Shown piece after piece: positions 1 through 5,549 of a DNA stretch of 5,968 nucleotides. The translations under genes and the position numbers were made by a program. The notes beneath the pieces are model-generated. The model made no database searches. It was not told the DNA's origin and saw nothing but the letters and a program-made list of their open reading frames with translations. Position 1 is the first letter of the stretch, and the number at the start of each line of letters is the position of its first letter. The DNA lies in contig JBLNBN010000016.1 in NCBI GenBank assembly GCA_050260015.1, positions 1 to 5,968 of the forward strand, read 5' to 3'. This DNA comes from JBLNBN01 sp050260015 (GTDB lineage: Bacteria > Bacteroidota > Ignavibacteria > Kapaibacteriales > UBA2268).

Positions 1-554
1 TCAATTTTGAGGAAGAGGAGCCCGTCGCAACCCTAATGCGATTAACTGGCGGAATAGGCCCGGATAGAATTATCGACGCCGTGGGAGTCGACGCAGTTAA
101 GCCCGAGCGCGGCCCCGCCGCGAAAACGGTTAAGCCGATGGAAAATCAATTTGAAAAAGAAGTAAAGCAAGTGGCTCCGGAGACTAATCCAAAAGGACCG
201 AACTGGCGCCCGGGAGACGCCCCGTCGATGGCGCTTCAATGGGCCGTCGAAGCCGTGGCTAAAGCGGGAACAATCGCCATTATCGGCGTATACCCCGAAA
301 CGGCGCGTAGCTTCCCGATAGGCATGGCGATGATGAAGAACTTGACTATTAAAATGGGAAATTGTCCCCACAGGAAATATTTGCCGATGCTGGTGGACCT
401 CGTCGCCAGCGGCGCGGTAGATCCTTCGAATATATTAACTAAGGTTGAGCCGATAACCAACGTGATGGACGCATATAAAGCGTTCGACGCGCGGCAACCC
501 GGTTGGCTTAAGGTCGAGCTTCTTCCGGACGGAATAGCGATGCCTGCTAGGTAA
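1..554 (+). CDS. Zinc-dependent alcohol dehydrogenase, formaldehyde-dehydrogenase-like (5' truncated by window edge)
   Basis: This is the C-terminal 183 codons of a medium-chain zinc-dependent dehydrogenase; the frame is open from position 3, so the true start lies left of the window. The visible part begins within the NAD(P)-binding Rossmann domain: LTGGIGPDRIIDAVGVDA (residues 14-31 of the visible part) is the typical mid-domain strand. The long insert with KEVKQVAPETNPKG and WRPGDAPSMALQWAVEAV is characteristic of the glutathione-independent formaldehyde dehydrogenase-like branch. AGTIAIIGVYPE is the second half of the fold, and DPSNILTKVEPITNVMDAYKAFD is the usual C-terminal catalytic-domain end. 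The catalytic and structural zinc ligands would be in the missing N-terminal part, so activity cannot be confirmed here. Family members oxidise alcohols or aldehydes with NAD(P)+ in the cytoplasm; the substrate is unknown. The gene ends 15 bp before a strong hairpin terminator and converges on the receptor gene. Confidence 0.9.
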   Translation, partial: NFEEEEPVATLMRLTGGIGPDRIIDAVGVDAVKPERGPAAKTVKPMENQFEKEVKQVAPETNPKGPNWRPGDAPSMALQWAVEAVAKAGTIAIIGVYPETARSFPIGMAMMKNLTIKMGNCPHRKYLPMLVDLVASGAVDPSNILTKVEPITNVMDAYKAFDARQPGWLKVELLPDGIAMPAR

Positions 555-569
555 AGTAAATCTATTCAG

Positions 570-617
570 AAAAAAATGCGGGAAGCCGCTTTAACGTAGC
601 CTCCCGCATTTTTTTTA
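570..617. terminator. Bidirectional intrinsic terminator between convergent genes
   Basis: The arms are AAAAAATGCGGGAAGC (571-586) and GCCTCCCGCATTTTTT (599-614). They pair over about 16 positions with one mismatch around a 12-nt loop. A run of A precedes the stem and a run of T follows it, so the hairpin carries a U-tract in either direction. It lies directly after the dehydrogenase stop codon and can also serve transcripts arriving from the receptor gene. Confidence 0.85.
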
Positions 618-640
618 TTGTCGTTTACCGCGTATTAATA

Positions 641-670
641 AGGCCGCCCTGACCGATGCCAGGACGACCT
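641..670 (-). terminator. GU-wobble hairpin after the receptor gene
   Basis: Read on the minus strand, AGGTCGTCCTG (from 670-660) pairs with CAGGGCGGCCT (651-641) over 11 bp around an 8-nt loop. Two of the pairs are G-U. On the plus strand those two become C-A mismatches, so the structure is favoured only in minus-strand RNA. It lies 20 bp past the receptor stop codon. The tail (TATTAATACG) is AU-rich rather than a pure U-tract, so it may act with the stronger terminator beyond it. Confidence 0.55.
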
Positions 671-690
671 GGAGCGAGGAATAAGAAAAA

Positions 691-2778
691 TTAGAATCTT
701 ACGGATATGCTTCCGAAGAATTCGCGCCCGGAACCCGGCTGGTAGGAATTACCGTCCGGATCCGGTTCAGTGAATGCGACATATTTTTCGCCGGTAAGAT
801 TTCTTCCAAATACGGAAAACGTTGCGTTCGTCCCGAGGAGGCTCGCTTCGTATTGCAGGCGCGCGCCTACTAATGTATAGCCTTTCTGCATAATGTCGGC
901 GCGCAGCGGATCGGTAAATATCGCCCAATCGGACTGCGATTCTACGGTGACGCCCGCTGTAAAGCTGCGCAGGAAATTATATTCCAGGTCGACCGAAAGC
1001 ATATTTTCCGGAATATTAGGCAAGCGATTGTCCTTCATGCTGTCCGGCGCGGTATATGTAAACTTGGAATATGTATAGGCAAGCGAGGCGGTCATACCCT
1101 CAAAAGGCTTTACCGCGAGGTAGCTTTCTACGCCTATGCGGCGGGATTCGCCCGCGTTGCCGTAGAACACTTCCTGGTTGCCGCGCGCGGGCGTCAGCTT
1201 AAAGCGGAAGAAGTCCTTTTGCGTGGTCATGTAAAATGCGTCCACGTCGTACATGAACGTGTTTCCAAAGAAGCCGCGCGCGCCGAGTTCCGCGCTCTGC
1301 GAGGAGGCGGGCTCGAGATTCTTATTGAATCCGCCGAAGCTCTCCGGGTTGCTGGCAAGCTCTTCCGTAGCGGGAGGCATAAAGCCCTGGCCCCAGTTTG
1401 CGTAGAGAGCGATTTCGTCGGCGAAGCTCTTCGCCAGGCCCAGCTTTACGCTTAATTGATCGAAATTTGCGTCGCCCGAGAGATTATTCGTCGAAAAGAG
1501 CTTATCCTCCAGTTCGTTATGTATTGCGTCGTAGCGAAGATTAGCCATTAAGTTAAGTCCGGCGACTTCGCCGCCGTAAAATGCAAAGACGCCCGCATAG
1601 TTTTGATCGATGGTCTGGTTTGCGAGCATCGTCGTGTCTTCCAGGTTCTTATCGTCAATTTTATCGACGCGGTTCGGATCGCTTAGGCTCTTGAATTTAT
1701 TCTCCTGGATAGCCTGCCATTGGAAATCGGTTCCAAACGCAAGGGTCTGGGCGTTTCCTTCGCCGAAGCGGATATTGTACTGCAGGCCGCCGCCCGGCGC
1801 CATAAAGTTGCGGTATTGAGCCGCTTTATTGCTCGTTTCTTTGTACTTTCCCCAACGAAGGAATCCATGGGCGTCTATGTCCTGGCTTGCGCTGATACGA
1901 TAGTTCGCGAATACGGCGTTCGTCATTTTACCGGTCTTTTGGTACTCGTTGAAGGGAACTGCGTCGGGATTCGCTTGCTTAGGATCTTCGTTCAATTGAT
2001 CGATGCTCAGTCCCTCGGCGTTTTGATTAAAGTAATCGGAATAGATAAAAACCTGCCGAACTTTCAGATCGGGATTGACCTGCGCGGAGAGCTTTTCAGT
2101 GAATATATCGCCGTAAAAGCCCGTGTGGTCGCGGTAGCCGGAGCCGGCGAACTTGGAGAATGAAGCCGAATAATTGAGCGACGACGTTCCTCCCGCCGTT
2201 TTAAAAAGCCCTTTATAAAAGCCGTTGGAGCCGCCCGTAAATTGGGCTAAGTTATTCGGTCCCAGAGGATCGTAGCCTTCGGAGGTAATATTAAGCGCGC
2301 CGCCCGCGCCGCCGCCGCCATAGAGCGAAGCGGCCGGCCCCCGGAGGACTTCTATCTTATTAACGAGGGACCAATCCACGTCGTAAAGATCCGACGCGAA
2401 ACCGGAAGGATCGTTCATCGGGATGCCGTCCACGAGAACTTTTATGCCGCGTATGCCGCGCTCCGAGAGAATTCCCTGGCCGCGAATTGAAAAGTGAAGC
2501 CGCGAGCCGTTAACTTGATTTTCGACGCGCACGCCGGGAACGAGTCTTAGGGCCTCTTCAGCTCCGATTCCGCGGGGCTGAGTTTTAAGGATTTCTCCCA
2601 GAACTACGCTCGTTGCCGTTGCGGTCAATTGATTCGTGATCGGGATTCGCGAGGCTGTGATAATAACTCCCTGCCTCTCCTGGAATGTTAAGGTGTCCTG
2701 GGTCGTTTTTGCGAATAAGTTTCCGCTTGCTGCCGTCGCAATGATTAAGGCGGCAAGCGCTGTTATATATCTTTTCAT
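691..2778 (-). CDS. TonB-dependent outer-membrane receptor, FecA-like plug
   Basis: A 695-residue receptor that imports a ligand across the outer membrane using energy from TonB-ExbB-ExbD. Residues 1-23 form a Sec signal peptide (MKRY, hydrophobic core, likely cleavage after LFA). A TonB-box-like stretch, GVIITASR, lies at 37-44. The plug domain spans about 45-168 and shows ALRLVPGVRV (76-85), SIRGQG (97-102), VLVDGIPMNDP (114-124) and IEVLRGPAASLYGGGGAGGALNI (142-164). The rest is the beta-barrel, rich in alternating aromatic strands. It ends GREFFGSISVRF, with the terminal Phe typical of outer-membrane proteins. Length is normal and there is no frameshift. An AGGA ribosome site sits six bases before the ATG. 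The plug resembles ferric-chelate receptors such as FecA, so iron uptake is the best guess, but cobalamin, other metals or organic ligands cannot be excluded. It is probably co-transcribed with the small gene upstream (2888-3412). Confidence 0.95.
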   Translation of the reverse strand: MKRYITALAALIIATAASGNLFAKTTQDTLTFQERQGVIITASRIPITNQLTATATSVVLGEILKTQPRGIGAEEALRLVPGVRVENQVNGSRLHFSIRGQGILSERGIRGIKVLVDGIPMNDPSGFASDLYDVDWSLVNKIEVLRGPAASLYGGGGAGGALNITSEGYDPLGPNNLAQFTGGSNGFYKGLFKTAGGTSSLNYSASFSKFAGSGYRDHTGFYGDIFTEKLSAQVNPDLKVRQVFIYSDYFNQNAEGLSIDQLNEDPKQANPDAVPFNEYQKTGKMTNAVFANYRISASQDIDAHGFLRWGKYKETSNKAAQYRNFMAPGGGLQYNIRFGEGNAQTLAFGTDFQWQAIQENKFKSLSDPNRVDKIDDKNLEDTTMLANQTIDQNYAGVFAFYGGEVAGLNLMANLRYDAIHNELEDKLFSTNNLSGDANFDQLSVKLGLAKSFADEIALYANWGQGFMPPATEELASNPESFGGFNKNLEPASSQSAELGARGFFGNTFMYDVDAFYMTTQKDFFRFKLTPARGNQEVFYGNAGESRRIGVESYLAVKPFEGMTASLAYTYSKFTYTAPDSMKDNRLPNIPENMLSVDLEYNFLRSFTAGVTVESQSDWAIFTDPLRADIMQKGYTLVGARLQYEASLLGTNATFSVFGRNLTGEKYVAFTEPDPDGNSYQPGSGREFFGSISVRF

Positions 2779-2784
2779 TACATT

Positions 2785-2788
2785 TCCT
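2785..2788 (-). promoter_or_regulatory. Ribosome binding site of the receptor gene
   Basis: On the minus strand AGGA is followed by AATGTA and then the ATG, a six-base spacing. This supports the start at 2778, which also gives a complete signal peptide. Confidence 0.7.
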
Positions 2789-2840
2789 AATTAAAAGTTA
2801 TTGAATTTGCTTTTTCTTTTTCATGGCGCAACGCGTAGAG

Positions 2841-2864
2841 CCGTTTCGCGGCAACCGGAAACGG
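2841..2864. other. Compact intergenic hairpin between the small membrane-protein gene and the receptor gene
   Basis: CCGTTTC (2841-2847) pairs with GAAACGG (2858-2864). Inside, CGG (2849-2851) pairs with CCG (2855-2857) around the triloop CAA, with only G2848 bulged. This gives 10 bp with a one-base bulge. No U-tract follows on either strand, so it is a poor intrinsic terminator. It lies 23 bp past the upstream gene's stop and 62 bp before the receptor ATG, where a processing site, mRNA-stability element or attenuating structure would fit. A second small stem with the same triloop, GCG-CAA-CGC, is at 2826-2834. I see no cobalamin-riboswitch signature. Confidence 0.5.
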
Positions 2865-2887
2865 TACGGTAAGTAAGTCAAAGCGAA

Positions 2888-3412
2888 TCAATAGCTTCGG
2901 GGAGGCGGGGCGGGAGGAGCGCCGGGTAATTCTAGGGTTTGCTCGTCGCGATCGAATCGAGGAAAACGGTCGAACCCATTTATTGGGAGCGCGAAGGGGA
3001 GGTAAACTTTATACCCCACAAGCTTCTTTAGAGCCAGTCGCGCTAATTTATTTTTGGCGAGCTTATTGGAAAAGGCGCTTGCTATAAATTTGCCATATTT
3101 CCTAAAGAGCTCCTTTTCTTTTCTATCCTGCAAACTGTAATAAACGCGATTCCCATCTTCCCGGGCTACCCGTACGACGTCGTAGAAGTTCCCGTTCAGG
3201 GTAAATTCCTTTTCGGGCTTAATCCAATTGATACGGGCATAGGCGGGTTCGCCCGAGGAAAGCCTGAAGAGTTCCCGGGCGGGGACGCCTTGCTCAACCG
3301 CTCTCTTCGCCTGCTTTTCAGCCGAGCGTTTAACGACGGCAAAAACGACCGGCGGCGCGGCGGCGTCGCCGAAGAAAAGCAAAATTAGAATTATGGAAAA
3401 CGCCTTTTTCAT
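2888..3412 (-). CDS. Small membrane-anchored or exported protein of unknown function, upstream of the receptor gene
   Basis: A 174-residue protein. MKKAFSIILILLFFG and the hydrophobic stretch to about residue 27 form a signal peptide or N-terminal anchor. A basic, helix-prone segment (28-48) follows, then a small domain with INWIKPEKEF (61-70), LNGNFYDVVRV (72-82) and YYSLQDRKEKELFRKY (91-106). After that come a Lys/Leu-rich stretch (113-135) and a Pro-rich tail (PGAPPAPPP, 163-171). The layout (anchor, then 'EF..NG..YDVV' and 'YY...D..E..LF') resembles short uncharacterised proteins I recall beside TonB-dependent receptors in Bacteroidota-like genomes. This is memory, not a search result. 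The gene lies 109 bp upstream of the receptor gene on the same strand, so a joint operon and a periplasmic accessory role are plausible. No clear Shine-Dalgarno site precedes the ATG. Function unknown. Confidence 0.8.
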   Translation of the reverse strand: MKKAFSIILILLFFGDAAAPPVVFAVVKRSAEKQAKRAVEQGVPARELFRLSSGEPAYARINWIKPEKEFTLNGNFYDVVRVAREDGNRVYYSLQDRKEKELFRKYGKFIASAFSNKLAKNKLARLALKKLVGYKVYLPFALPINGFDRFPRFDRDEQTLELPGAPPAPPPRSY

Positions 3413-3506
3413 TTTCGGTAAAACGAATAACGTGAAATAAAGTTACATCCCAGGTAAATAAAGGATATTTAACGACGTCTAAAAGATAACAAAATAATAA
3501 TATTCA

Positions 3507-3518
3507 TGCATTAATGCA
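3507..3518. repeat. 12-bp perfect palindrome in the divergent promoter region
   Basis: TGCATTAATGCA is its own reverse complement. It sits in the 116-bp gap between the small membrane-protein gene (-) and the flavin reductase gene (+), ten bases before the preferred reductase ATG. It could be the site of a dimeric regulator controlling one or both genes. The sequence is AT-rich, so chance is a real alternative. No convincing -35/-10 pair could be assigned in this gap on either strand. Confidence 0.35.
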
Positions 3519-3523
3519 AGGGA
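3518..3523 (+). promoter_or_regulatory. Ribosome binding site that decides the reductase start
   Basis: AAGGGA lies five bases before the ATG at 3529. The other in-frame ATG, at 3514, is inside the palindrome, has no Shine-Dalgarno site and would add only MQGIV, so 3529 is preferred. Confidence 0.65.
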
Positions 3524-3528
3524 TCGTC

Positions 3529-4107
3529 ATGTATAATTTAAAAGTAATTACCGTCAGCACGCGCCAGGGCAGGAAAGGCCCGATCGTAGCGGACTGGATT
3601 TTGAGTATGCTAAAGGACAGGCAGGAGTTCAATACTATCCATATTGATTTGGCAGAGGTAAATTTACCGTTATTGGACGAGCCGCATCACCCGGTCATGA
3701 TGAAGTACACGCAGCAGCACACTAAGGATTGGAGCAAGATGATCATCGACGGCGACGCATACATCTTTGTAGCTCCCGAGTATAACTACGGCTTCTCTTC
3801 TTCGTTTAAGAACGCGATCGATTACCTTTACAGGGAATGGCAGTACAAGCCGGTCGGCATAGTAGCCTACGGCGGGGTCGCCGCCGGTACGCGCGCCACG
3901 CAAATGATGAAGCAGACGTTCACTACGATTAGCATGATGCCGATAAACGAATCGGTAAATATCCCGTTCTTCGAGCAATTTATCAAGGACGGGAAATTCG
4001 AGCCCAACGGCGAGCTTGTCGCCTCGGCCGAAAATATGTTCAAGTCGTTGCTTATGTGGACGAAAGCTCTTAAAACTATGAGAGAAGAGAACAACTTAAA
4101 TATTTGA
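3529..4107 (+). CDS. NAD(P)H-dependent FMN reductase-like flavoprotein
   Basis: A 192-residue flavodoxin-fold protein of the NADPH-dependent FMN reductase family. The family uses NAD(P)H to reduce bound FMN and then quinones, azo dyes, chromate or ferric chelates in the cytoplasm. The first strand and phosphate loop are LKVITVSTRQGRKGP (4-18), with STRQGR holding the FMN phosphate. AYIFVAPEYNYGFSSSFKNAIDYL (77-100) carries the family hallmark PEYN, which contacts the isoalloxazine ring. IVAYGGVAAGTRA (111-123) is the next flavin-binding strand and loop. Length matches single-domain family members and nothing is missing. The gene is divergent from the small-protein/receptor pair. A role in reducing imported ferric iron is possible but is inference from position only. 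The physiological substrate is unknown. Confidence 0.9.
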   Translation: MYNLKVITVSTRQGRKGPIVADWILSMLKDRQEFNTIHIDLAEVNLPLLDEPHHPVMMKYTQQHTKDWSKMIIDGDAYIFVAPEYNYGFSSSFKNAIDYLYREWQYKPVGIVAYGGVAAGTRATQMMKQTFTTISMMPINESVNIPFFEQFIKDGKFEPNGELVASAENMFKSLLMWTKALKTMREENNLNI

Positions 4108-4117
4108 CGACATAATT

Positions 4118-4148
4118 TCCGGTTTAGACGGAAGAACCTTAAACCGGA
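4118..4148. other. Stem-loop 1 after the reductase gene
   Basis: TCCGGTTTA (4118-4126) and TAAACCGGA (4140-4148) pair perfectly over 9 bp around a 13-nt loop. It begins 11 bases after the reductase stop codon. No U-tract follows, unlike the clear terminator at 570-617, so termination is not assured. It abuts the next structure without a gap. Confidence 0.55.
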
Positions 4149-4216
4149 GCAAGCGATGTAACGCCCCCTTGGCCTGAAATGCGTAAAGGCCTTTAAGGGG
4201 GCGTGCCTTTCGCTGC
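4149..4216. other. Long three-tier stem-loop 2 ahead of the peptidase gene
   Basis: The outer stem is GC-(A bulge)-AGCGA (4149-4156) with TCGCTGC (4210-4216). After a 4/5-nt internal loop, ACGCCCCCTT (4161-4170) pairs perfectly with AAGGGGGCGT (4195-4204). Past a 3-nt bulge (4192-4194), GGCCT (4171-4175) pairs with AGGCC (4187-4191) around an 11-nt loop. That is about 22 pairs in 68 nt. It could be a Rho-independent terminator lacking a good U-run, a cis-regulatory leader for the peptidase, a small RNA, or a palindromic repeat insertion. The CCCCCTT/AAGGGGG core resembles the C5T/AG5 palindrome at 5497-5512. Confidence 0.55.
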
Positions 4217-4285
4217 TGAAGGGATGCAACTCGTCAATAATTGCGGAGGAAATACTTTAGTTGAAGTACGTTAATAAATTTACTT

Positions 4286-4291
4286 GGTGAG
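4286..4291 (+). promoter_or_regulatory. Ribosome binding site that decides the peptidase start
   Basis: GGTGAG ends four bases before the ATG at 4296. Upstream in-frame TTG (4284) and GTG (4287) overlap or sit inside this site and would add MVSS, which family members lack. The protein is therefore started at 4296, giving the family-typical MRW N-terminus. Confidence 0.65.
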
Positions 4292-4295
4292 TTCT

Positions 4296-5228
4296 ATGCG
4301 CTGGAGAGGAAGACAAGGCAGTTCAAATATAGAAGACAGGCGCGGGGGCGGGGGATTCGGCTTCCCCGGTTTCGGCGGCTTCGGAGGGGGCTTTGGGGGC
4401 GGCTTCGGTAGCGGATTCGGCGGCGGGGGATGCGCGCGGCGCGGGGGAATATTTGGCGGCGGCGGACTTGGGTTAATTTTCCTGCTGGCGTACTTTATCT
4501 TCGGCGTTAATCCCTTGGACCTCTTCTACCAGGACCCGGGCGGGCGGCAGGACCCCTACGCGCAGCAGGGCTACGTCCCTACTACCGCCGAGGAGGACAC
4601 GCTAAAGAGCTTCGTATCGGTCGTGCTCGCCGAAACTGAACGCGTTTGGAGCGACCTGCTCCGCGAGCGCGGCATCGATTATCCAGAGCCGACCCTCGTG
4701 CTCTTTTCAGGCTCCGTGCAGTCCGCCTGCGGCTATAACAGTTCCGCCGTCGGGCCGTTCTACTGCCCCGCCGACTCGAAGGTCTACCTCGACCTCGCGT
4801 TTTTCCAGGAACTGCAAAATAAATTCCAGGCCTCCGGCGATTTCGCTATGGCCTACGTCGTAGCGCACGAAGTGGGGCACCACATCCAAAACGTCTTGGG
4901 CATTTCCGAAAAGGTCCAGTCGCTGCGGCGCCGAATGAGCGAGACGGAATATAATAAGTACTCCGTGATGTTGGAGCTTCAGGCCGACTACTTCGCGGGA
5001 GTTTGGGCGCACTACACGCAAAAGGAAAACCTTCTGGAGGAGGGCGACGTCGACGAGGCGCTAAACGCCGCCAGCGCGATAGGCGACGACGCAATTCAAA
5101 AGAGATTCCAGGGGTACGTCGTGCCCGACAGCTTTACGCACGGCACGAGCGAGCAGCGCAAGGCCTGGTTCTACCGAGGCTTCCGTTCCGGCCGCATCGA
5201 GGATGGAGATACGTTTAACAATTATTAA
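4296..5228 (+). CDS. YpfJ-type neutral zinc metallopeptidase with Gly/Phe-rich linker
   Basis: A 310-residue protein of the YpfJ/KPN_02809-type zinc metallopeptidase family (Pfam Zn_peptidase). The N-terminus MRWRGRQGSSNIEDRRG (1-17) is the conserved family start. Residues 17-57 are very rich in Gly and Phe, and GLGLIFLLAYFIFGV (57-71) is a single membrane segment. The peptidase domain (about 98-305) contains CGYNSSAVGPFYCPAD (145-160), the HEXXH zinc site HEVGH (191-195) and ELQADYFAGVWA (227-238), which should supply the third ligand. The family-typical GDDAIQKR (263-270) and THGTSEQR (281-288) follow. All expected catalytic motifs are present, so it should be active. Orientation is probably N-in with the catalytic domain outside the cytoplasmic membrane, which is inferred. 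The biological substrate of the family is poorly known. It follows the structured gap at 4108-4295 and is probably a single-gene unit. Confidence 0.93.
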   Translation: MRWRGRQGSSNIEDRRGGGGFGFPGFGGFGGGFGGGFGSGFGGGGCARRGGIFGGGGLGLIFLLAYFIFGVNPLDLFYQDPGGRQDPYAQQGYVPTTAEEDTLKSFVSVVLAETERVWSDLLRERGIDYPEPTLVLFSGSVQSACGYNSSAVGPFYCPADSKVYLDLAFFQELQNKFQASGDFAMAYVVAHEVGHHIQNVLGISEKVQSLRRRMSETEYNKYSVMLELQADYFAGVWAHYTQKENLLEEGDVDEALNAASAIGDDAIQKRFQGYVVPDSFTHGTSEQRKAWFYRGFRSGRIEDGDTFNNY

Positions 5229-5242
5229 TTATTAATTGTTAA
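5215..5242. repeat. AT-rich imperfect palindrome over the peptidase stop codon
   Basis: TTAACAATTA (5215-5224) and TAATTGTTAA (5233-5242) are perfect inverted arms. The central 8 bp is itself nearly palindromic, so only one pair in 28 bp is mismatched. It covers the end of the peptidase gene and its TAA. With no GC pairs to speak of and no T-run it is a weak terminator, but it may mark the boundary of the repeat-rich region that follows. Confidence 0.4.
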
Positions 5243-5286
5243 TGGAGCTTTGGTAGTCTTCGTGGGAAATGACGCGCAAGTGCTTT

Positions 5287-5298
5287 AGCCTGCAGGCT
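5287..5298. repeat. 12-bp perfect palindrome
   Basis: AGCCTGCAGGCT is its own reverse complement. It is flanked by the direct repeat GCTTTAG at 5282-5288 and 5296-5302, so the unit reads GCTTTAGcctgcaGGCTTTAG. Confidence 0.6.
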
Positions 5299-5330
5299 TT
5301 AGTCATCCTCGCGCGCGCGAGGATCTAAAG
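5297..5330. repeat. Compound palindrome with a 20-bp perfect core
   Basis: Positions 5305-5324 form a perfect 20-bp palindrome (half-site ATCCTCGCGC). Outside it, CTTTAG (5297-5302) pairs with CTAAAG (5325-5330), with only TC (5303-5304) unpaired. The left arm overlaps the previous palindrome, so the two are nested. No T-tract follows, which argues against a normal terminator. Confidence 0.65.
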
Positions 5331-5392
5331 AACATTTATAATACAAACACGCATATAATAACGCGCAAATACGGATAGATCATTACTCCCGA

Positions 5393-5409
5393 CGAATCCG
5401 AAGGATTCG
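5393..5409. repeat. Tight triloop hairpin
   Basis: CGAATCC and GGATTCG pair perfectly over 7 bp around the loop GAA. Confidence 0.6.
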
Positions 5410-5496
5410 CATGTCTATAGAAACGCGCCCGCCCCCACCCCCTCTCCTCCTGTGGCGGAGCCGCGGAAATGATGAGAGCGCAAATCCACCCCCTTG

Positions 5497-5512
5497 CCCC
5501 CTCCAAAGGGGG
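5497..5512. repeat. C-rich/G-rich palindrome, dispersed-repeat-like
   Basis: CCCCCT pairs with AGGGGG around CCAA, within a C-rich context starting at 5489 and followed by ATAAAAAAG. Blocks of this form recur between genes in many bacterial genomes (general knowledge; copy number here is unknown). On neither strand is the hairpin followed by a T-run, so it is not a terminator. Confidence 0.5.
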
Positions 5513-5528
5513 ATAAAAAAGTGTGGCA

Positions 5529-5549
5529 TTCCCGCGCGGAGCGCCGGAA
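5529..5549. repeat. Imperfect hairpin with GGA loop
   Basis: TTCC-C-GCGC (5529-5537) pairs with GCGC-C-GGAA (5541-5549), with one C-C mismatch and loop GGA. The preceding GGCATTCCCGCG resembles the GTCATTCCCGCG-type intergenic repeat common in bacteria. Confidence 0.5.

Noticed and set aside
1720..2163. 147-codon open frame opposite the receptor gene
   Set aside because: It lies wholly antisense to an intact receptor gene with strong domain evidence and has no protein-like motif. Other antisense frames inside the receptor, reductase and peptidase genes were dropped likewise.
2779..2887. Cobalamin or other riboswitch ahead of the TonB-dependent receptor
   Set aside because: The 109-bp gap is short, holds a single compact hairpin and lacks a recognisable B12-box or other riboswitch core.
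3487..3505. Fur-box-like sequence upstream of the receptor pair
   Set aside because: Only about 11 of 19 positions match the classical consensus, in very AT-rich DNA where such matches are common. Fur control is plausible for this receptor type but is not shown.
3531..3537. TATAAT match as a promoter -10 element
   Set aside because: It lies inside the reductase coding sequence straight after its ATG and has no suitable -35, so it is taken as coincidence.
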